A DNA stretch of 64,000 bases from Clostridiales bacterium. GTDB taxonomy: Bacteria > Bacillota > Clostridia > Oscillospirales > CAG-272. This document shows positions 59,846-64,000 of the stretch, piece by piece (position 1 is the stretch's first letter; every line of letters begins with the position of its first letter). The stretch covers positions 62,001 to 126,000 of the forward strand of contig JAAVZO010000008.1 in the NCBI GenBank assembly GCA_022791685.1, written 5' to 3'. The notes beneath the pieces were generated by a model. The model did no database searches, was not told where the DNA came from, and saw only the letters and a program-made list of their open reading frames with translations. The position numbers and the translations under genes were made by a program.

Positions 59846-60253
59846 TTATAAATTCTGACCTTCGTTTTCCTCAATGTCGAGTCCGACGCGAGGATATACA
59901 CTGTCGGAGTCATACTCAGCGAGCGGAAGCATTTCGACTGGCTGGATCGAGGTTATGCCCTCGAAAATTGGAATGCCGCTGTTGGTGACCGGGTAGTAGC
60001 CCTCCTTATTGATTTTGATCATGTAGGTAGCGAATGGGTGTCCGCTGCCGGGCGAGGTGCTGAGCGAGCGGTCGGGTGCGGATAGCGCTATGCGTTCAGT
60101 TTTGCCGCTGCTGTCGGTGTGCACGACTGATACGACCGGCACGCCCTCAGCCTCCGAATCAAGTACGGTGACTGCCGCGCCTTGAAGTGGAATAGCCCCT
60201 CTCGCGGTGACGACGTTCACAACAAGATATCCGATGTTCTGTTTGGAATCCAT
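59846..60253 (-). CDS. Carboxypeptidase-regulatory-like (CNA-B/Ig-like) domain protein
   Basis: GYLVVNVVTARGAIPLQGAAVTVLDSE...TDSSGKTERIAL...YMIKINKEGYYPVTNSGIPIFEGITSIQPVEMLP. Confidence 0.7.
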   Translation of the reverse strand: MDSKQNIGYLVVNVVTARGAIPLQGAAVTVLDSEAEGVPVVSVVHTDSSGKTERIALSAPDRSLSTSPGSGHPFATYMIKINKEGYYPVTNSGIPIFEGITSIQPVEMLPLAEYDSDSVYPRVGLDIEENEGQNL

Positions 60254-60346
60254 TGATGTATCCTCCTCATATAAGTTAGTTCACTATGCAGTATATTGTA
60301 ATTTCGGCGGTTTGACACTGAATTTTTGATATTTATGCAAATTTTA

Positions 60347-60375
60347 TTGACAAAGCAGCGGGAATGTGATAGAAT
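60347..60375 (+). promoter_or_regulatory. Sigma-A-type promoter
   Basis: TTGACA - 17 bp - TAGAAT ahead of 60408 ORF. Confidence 0.7.
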
Positions 60376-60407
60376 GTAGTTGTAGATAAAACGTTTGGAG
60401 GAATTTT

Positions 60408-60617
60408 ATGATAGCTAATGTAATTGCGATATTCATTTTATCCGCTGTTGCCGTGACTGTAATCTTTATGCTATTAGGAATATCTGGATTTGCAGTAGCT
60501 ATTGGAATTATCACAGCGATAGTTATTTCGGCTACATATGTAATTGTAGATAAAATCAATCAGCTTGAAAAAATGATACAAAAGCTGTATATGAATAAAA
60601 CTGACAACAACAAATAA
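60408..60617 (+). CDS. Small two-TM hypothetical membrane protein
   Basis: Promoter, GGAGG RBS, two hydrophobic helices, downstream terminator. Confidence 0.65.
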   Translation: MIANVIAIFILSAVAVTVIFMLLGISGFAVAIGIITAIVISATYVIVDKINQLEKMIQKLYMNKTDNNK

Positions 60618-60652
60618 AAGCAAGCCAACAGCATTTGCTGTTGGCTTGCTTA
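60618..60652 (+). terminator. Terminator hairpin
   Basis: AGCAAGCCAACAGCA-ttt-GCTGTTGGCTTGCTTATTT. Confidence 0.75.
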
Positions 60653-60654
60653 TT

Positions 60655-61413
60655 TCATTCTATCGGTTTCGCCGTTATCGTGACCCACGCCGGACGGAAG
60701 CCGGAGGCTATCGCACAGCGCACGCTCTTGACGTTCGACCATGCCGCGCAGTAGAACGGAACCTTGCCGCGTTCGATTATTTCGCAGGCGAGCCGTGTTA
60801 CGAGCGACTTCGCTATACCACCGTGTCTGTATTCGGGCAGTACATCTATCCCGATCTGCCACATATCGTCGCAGTCAGCGCTGCACGCCGCGAAGCCTAC
60901 CATCTTATCTCCATCGAACGCCGCCGCACCGAGCACGTCGAGCTCTCGCCGCGCTTCACACAGCGCATTCGACCACTCCGGCTTATACAGGTCGGCAAAG
61001 TCTTGCTGAGTCAATATTTTTATCGGCAACGGGCAGATATTCTTCTTTGATGCTTCATTCAGTGCGTTCATCTCCGGCAGAAAGTATTCCGCCATATGCA
61101 GCACACGGTGATTGTACTTTGCAAGCTCAGCGTTCAGCTCGTAAAGCGCCGGAGTTTCGAAGCAATGTTCGATATCGGGGCGGCTGATGAAGCTTTTAGC
61201 AAAGTCGGCTATTTCAGGCGAGCAGGACGCGACAATATTGCTTCCGTATGACGTGAGGTCGAGGAAGAACGGCAGCTTTAAATATCGGCGTGCAAGTGGA
61301 TTCTGATTTGATGTCACAACGACTGGCTCAAGCGATTTGAAGTCCTCAGGCTTGCAGTTAGAGTCAATCGCTGACTGTTTGAGTGCAGTTTCAAGTATAA
61401 ATTCGTTTGTCAT
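60655..61413 (-). CDS. GNAT-family N-acetyltransferase
   Basis: MWQIGIDVLPEYRHGGIAKSLVTRLACEIIERGKVPFYCAAWSNVKSVRCAIASGFRPAW. Confidence 0.87.
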   Translation of the reverse strand: MTNEFILETALKQSAIDSNCKPEDFKSLEPVVVTSNQNPLARRYLKLPFFLDLTSYGSNIVASCSPEIADFAKSFISRPDIEHCFETPALYELNAELAKYNHRVLHMAEYFLPEMNALNEASKKNICPLPIKILTQQDFADLYKPEWSNALCEARRELDVLGAAAFDGDKMVGFAACSADCDDMWQIGIDVLPEYRHGGIAKSLVTRLACEIIERGKVPFYCAAWSNVKSVRCAIASGFRPAWVTITAKPIE

Positions 61414-61500
61414 ATAAATATCCTTTTTGATAAATTGTAATAATTGCGGTATATTGCGAAATATATTTGTTGACGCAGGCGATTTGATATGATAAAATAA

Positions 61501-62403
61501 TTATTGCAGGTGATTCTTTTGATATTCGTTTTTACGTATATCGCTTTTGCGGAATTCGCTTGGAGTCACACCAGTTACTTTGCGGAAAGCGCGGTTAAAG
61601 TTCGACGCATTATTGAATCCACACAGTGTAGCGATTTCAAGTACATTCATATTCCCTCGCCGGAGCAGCTCGTAGGATTTTTCTATTCGTCTCGCAGTTA
61701 TATACTCCCACGGAGTTACTCCATTGAGCTTCTTAAAGAGCGTTATGAAATATGTCTTATTCAGATTTGCCTTTTCGGCGATCTCATCAAGTGACAGCGG
61801 CTCAGTGATATTTTCATCAAGAAAGCGCATGGCATTACTTATCTTGTTGAGATTTGCACGCTCAGTGTAGCTGTTCGAGCGGTTTACGTAGTTGTATTCG
61901 CGGATGAGCAGCACAAGTATCGTCAGCAGCTTTACCTTGACCATCAGTTCATATTCGGCGCTTTGGGAATTGACCTCACTTTCGATACCGAGTATCAGCT
62001 CGCGGATAGTCTCTGTTGCTGGATTGTCGCGGTCGAGACGATTTTCAAAGAGGTAGCTTCGGTCAAAGAATATTTTCAAATATTTCGCATCGAACATTTC
62101 ATTGCTGTTAGCCCATATGAACCGCGGCTCAAAATGAATATTCAAAAGCAGTATTTCTTCGTCAATGTCAGTGATATAGTGTTCCTCGTGAGTTCCGAAC
62201 AGAAAAATATCTCCAGGCTTGAACTCAAAGCTGCGGTCCTTTACTGTGTAAGTGCCGTGTCCCTCCTTTACAAGCGAGATCTCAAGTTCAGTGTGATGAT
62301 GTTCACGCCAGCCTCGTTTGGACGGTTTTGCTGCCGCATAAAATAGGCACATCAGATAATTTTCATCGCTGCTGCTTCGTATTTCAGTTATTGAGGTTTT
62401 CAT
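61501..62403 (-). CDS. AraC-family transcriptional regulator
   Basis: Cupin-like N-terminus; LSLDEIAEKANLNKTYFITLFKKLNGVTPWEYITARRIEKSYELL...CGFNNASNFNRAFRKVTGVTPSEFRK. Confidence 0.94.
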   Translation of the reverse strand: MKTSITEIRSSSDENYLMCLFYAAAKPSKRGWREHHHTELEISLVKEGHGTYTVKDRSFEFKPGDIFLFGTHEEHYITDIDEEILLLNIHFEPRFIWANSNEMFDAKYLKIFFDRSYLFENRLDRDNPATETIRELILGIESEVNSQSAEYELMVKVKLLTILVLLIREYNYVNRSNSYTERANLNKISNAMRFLDENITEPLSLDEIAEKANLNKTYFITLFKKLNGVTPWEYITARRIEKSYELLRRGNMNVLEIATLCGFNNASNFNRAFRKVTGVTPSEFRKSDIRKNEYQKNHLQ

Positions 62404-62557
62404 TATGATTTCACCTGATTCTGAATATATTTGAAATTATAAAACGTATCATACTTCAATTATACCGCATAAATAGTCAATAGTCAATAGATATTTTAAA
62501 TTTAATATAGATTTAACACACAAATATTTATTCATATTATGAAAGGGAATAATTATC

Positions 62558-63307
62558 ATGTTTGACCTTAAAGGAAAGAGAGCGCTTGTCACAGGCTCTA
62601 CTCAGGGAATTGGATATGCAATCGCTGAATGTCTTGCAAAGCAGGGTGCCGATGTAGTCGTACACGGCTCGTCGAGCTACGAAAAATGCGCAAATGCCGC
62701 TGCACGCATATTTGAGTCGTGCAATGGTGAGGCAAATCTCGGTATCGCTGTATCGGACCTGTCAAAGCCGGACGGCGCAGATAAGCTTTACGAAGCGGTC
62801 GGTGATGTCGACATACTTGTACTCAACGCGAGCATTCAGTACCGCAAAAAATGGAACGAGATCACGCCTGAGGAGATGGAGATACAACTGCAAACAAACC
62901 TCAAATCGTCGCTGCGTCTGATCCAGCTATGCGCGCCGCATATGGAGAGGGAGGCTTGGGGACGTATCGTTACTGTCGGAAGTGTACAGCAGTATAAGCC
63001 GCACCGCGATATGGCGATCTACGCTGCTTCAAAGTCGGCGCAGATGAACCTTGTCACCAACCTCGCAAAGCAGCTCGCGCCGCTTGGGATCAATATAAAC
63101 AATCTCTCGCCGGGAGTTATCGCAACTCCGCGCAATGCCGACGCGCTCGCTGACGCTGAGTATGCAAAAAAGGTGCTTGAAGGCATTCCGGCTGGATTTG
63201 CAGGAGAAGCTGAGGACTGCGCGGCGGCCGCTCTGCTGCTCTGTTCAAATGAGGGACGCTACATCACCGGTATCGACCTCACCGTTGACGGTGGAATGAA
63301 ATTATAA
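62558..63307 (+). CDS. Short-chain dehydrogenase/reductase (SDR)
   Basis: KRALVTGSTQGIGYAIAECLAKQGADVVVHG, YAASKSAQMNLVTNLAKQLAPLGININNLSPG, TVDGGMKL. Confidence 0.94.
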   Translation: MFDLKGKRALVTGSTQGIGYAIAECLAKQGADVVVHGSSSYEKCANAAARIFESCNGEANLGIAVSDLSKPDGADKLYEAVGDVDILVLNASIQYRKKWNEITPEEMEIQLQTNLKSSLRLIQLCAPHMEREAWGRIVTVGSVQQYKPHRDMAIYAASKSAQMNLVTNLAKQLAPLGININNLSPGVIATPRNADALADAEYAKKVLEGIPAGFAGEAEDCAAAALLLCSNEGRYITGIDLTVDGGMKL

Positions 63308-63397
63308 CGTTGCCACGATGTCTACGCCACTAAAGTGGCGTAGACATTTCGCATAAGTGGGGGATTAAATCCCCCACTTATGCTGTGACAAGTTGAA
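63304..63397 (+). repeat. R1 interspersed structured repeat, copy C
   Basis: ATAACGTTGCCACGATGTCTACGCCAC-taaa-GTGGCGTAGACATTTCGCATAAGTGGGGGATTAAATCCCCCACTTATGCTGTGACAAGTTGAA; overlaps the SDR stop codon. Confidence 0.85.
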
Positions 63398-63499
63398 AAT
63401 TATTGAATAAAATTCGCGGAAGTACTTGATTTTTTCGGGAAAATATTGTATAGTATAGTTGTATCAAAATTACAGCATACAGGAAAGGAAGGTTTTATC

Positions 63500-64000
63500 A
63501 TGAAACTTCTTACCGAATACTACGATACCTTTGAGGGCAAAGTACTGCCTATCGAAAAATTCAAGCTTTTCAGCGACCTCGACTGCGCTTTCACGCTCGA
63601 TGAAGGCTTTGACGCGAGCCTTATCAGTGAGCGAGACCGCGATAACATTATGAAGCTTGCTGAGAATAATCTCGAAAAGCCATATCCGCAGCTGCTTGCG
63701 AGTGATTTTATCCGCTACTACCGCTACGGTGACCGCAAGATATTTGAGGGGCACTATTTCCAGCGCCGTCATATGCTGCTCAACTTCGCATTTGCTGAAG
63801 CTGTCGAAGGTAAGGGGCGCTTCACCGACCGCATAATGGATGGAGTAGCGCTTGTCTGCGACGAGTACGACTGGGTAATCCCAGCTCATATAGGCAATCA
63901 GTACGCGTTGAATCCGCATTTTAAGGACCATCATCCTTACATTGATCTGTTCGCTGCTGAGACTGGTTCAACTCTCGCAATTGTATATACACTTGCAAAA
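63500..64000 (+). CDS. Heparinase II/III-family-like protein, N-terminal part (truncated by window end)
   Basis: Open frame MKLLTEYYDTFEGKVLPIEKFKLFSDLDCAF...YPQLLASDFIRYYRYGDRKIFEGHYFQRRHMLLNFAFAEAVEGKGRFTDRIMDGVALVCDEYDWVIPAHIG; RBS GGAAAGGAAGG. Family call from pattern only. Confidence 0.6.
   Translation, partial: MKLLTEYYDTFEGKVLPIEKFKLFSDLDCAFTLDEGFDASLISERDRDNIMKLAENNLEKPYPQLLASDFIRYYRYGDRKIFEGHYFQRRHMLLNFAFAEAVEGKGRFTDRIMDGVALVCDEYDWVIPAHIGNQYALNPHFKDHHPYIDLFAAETGSTLAIVYTLAK

Noticed and set aside
1-64000. CRISPR array, tRNA/rRNA genes, transposase or phage modules
   Set aside because: No regularly spaced direct repeats, no tRNA/rRNA-like sequence seen in intergenic gaps by eye, and no ORF with recombinase, transposase or phage structural motifs. 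A tRNAscan/Infernal run would be needed to exclude small RNAs completely.

Overview
The window looks like one chromosomal segment from an uncultured, probably spore-forming, gut-type Clostridia (Oscillospiraceae/Ruminococcaceae-like by gene content; this taxonomic call is inference). The core is a division/cell-wall (dcw) cluster: mraZ-rsmH-ftsL-like-PBP(PASTA)-murE-murF-mraY-ftsW-like-murG-ftsQ/divIB-like-ftsZ. Upstream of it lie rimM-trmD-murJ-O-antigen-ligase-like-2xDUF4330, HPr, uvrC, rsmD and coaD. Accessory parts include four paralogous solute-binding lipoproteins without neighbouring permeases, GH38, GH36-like and GH28-like carbohydrate enzymes with AraC regulators, metNIQ, a PurF-like protein lacking the N-terminal catalytic Cys, dipicolinate synthase dpaAB, and a SpoIID-like/peptidoglycan-binding operon. 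No rRNA, tRNA, CRISPR array, transposase or prophage was recognised. The main unexplained signals are: (1) an interspersed, strongly structured ~90-130 bp repeat (R1, three copies) with a three-way-junction-like fold, apparent compensatory changes, and ends that run into the upstream stop codon in two copies; (2) a second nested-palindrome repeat (R2, three copies); (3) a 9-G homopolymer that breaks a lipoprotein signal peptide exactly before its lipobox (phase variation or sequence error); (4) several structured 5' leaders with mutually exclusive pairings (metNIQ, purF-like, HPr, PBP). All alignments and foldings were done by eye.
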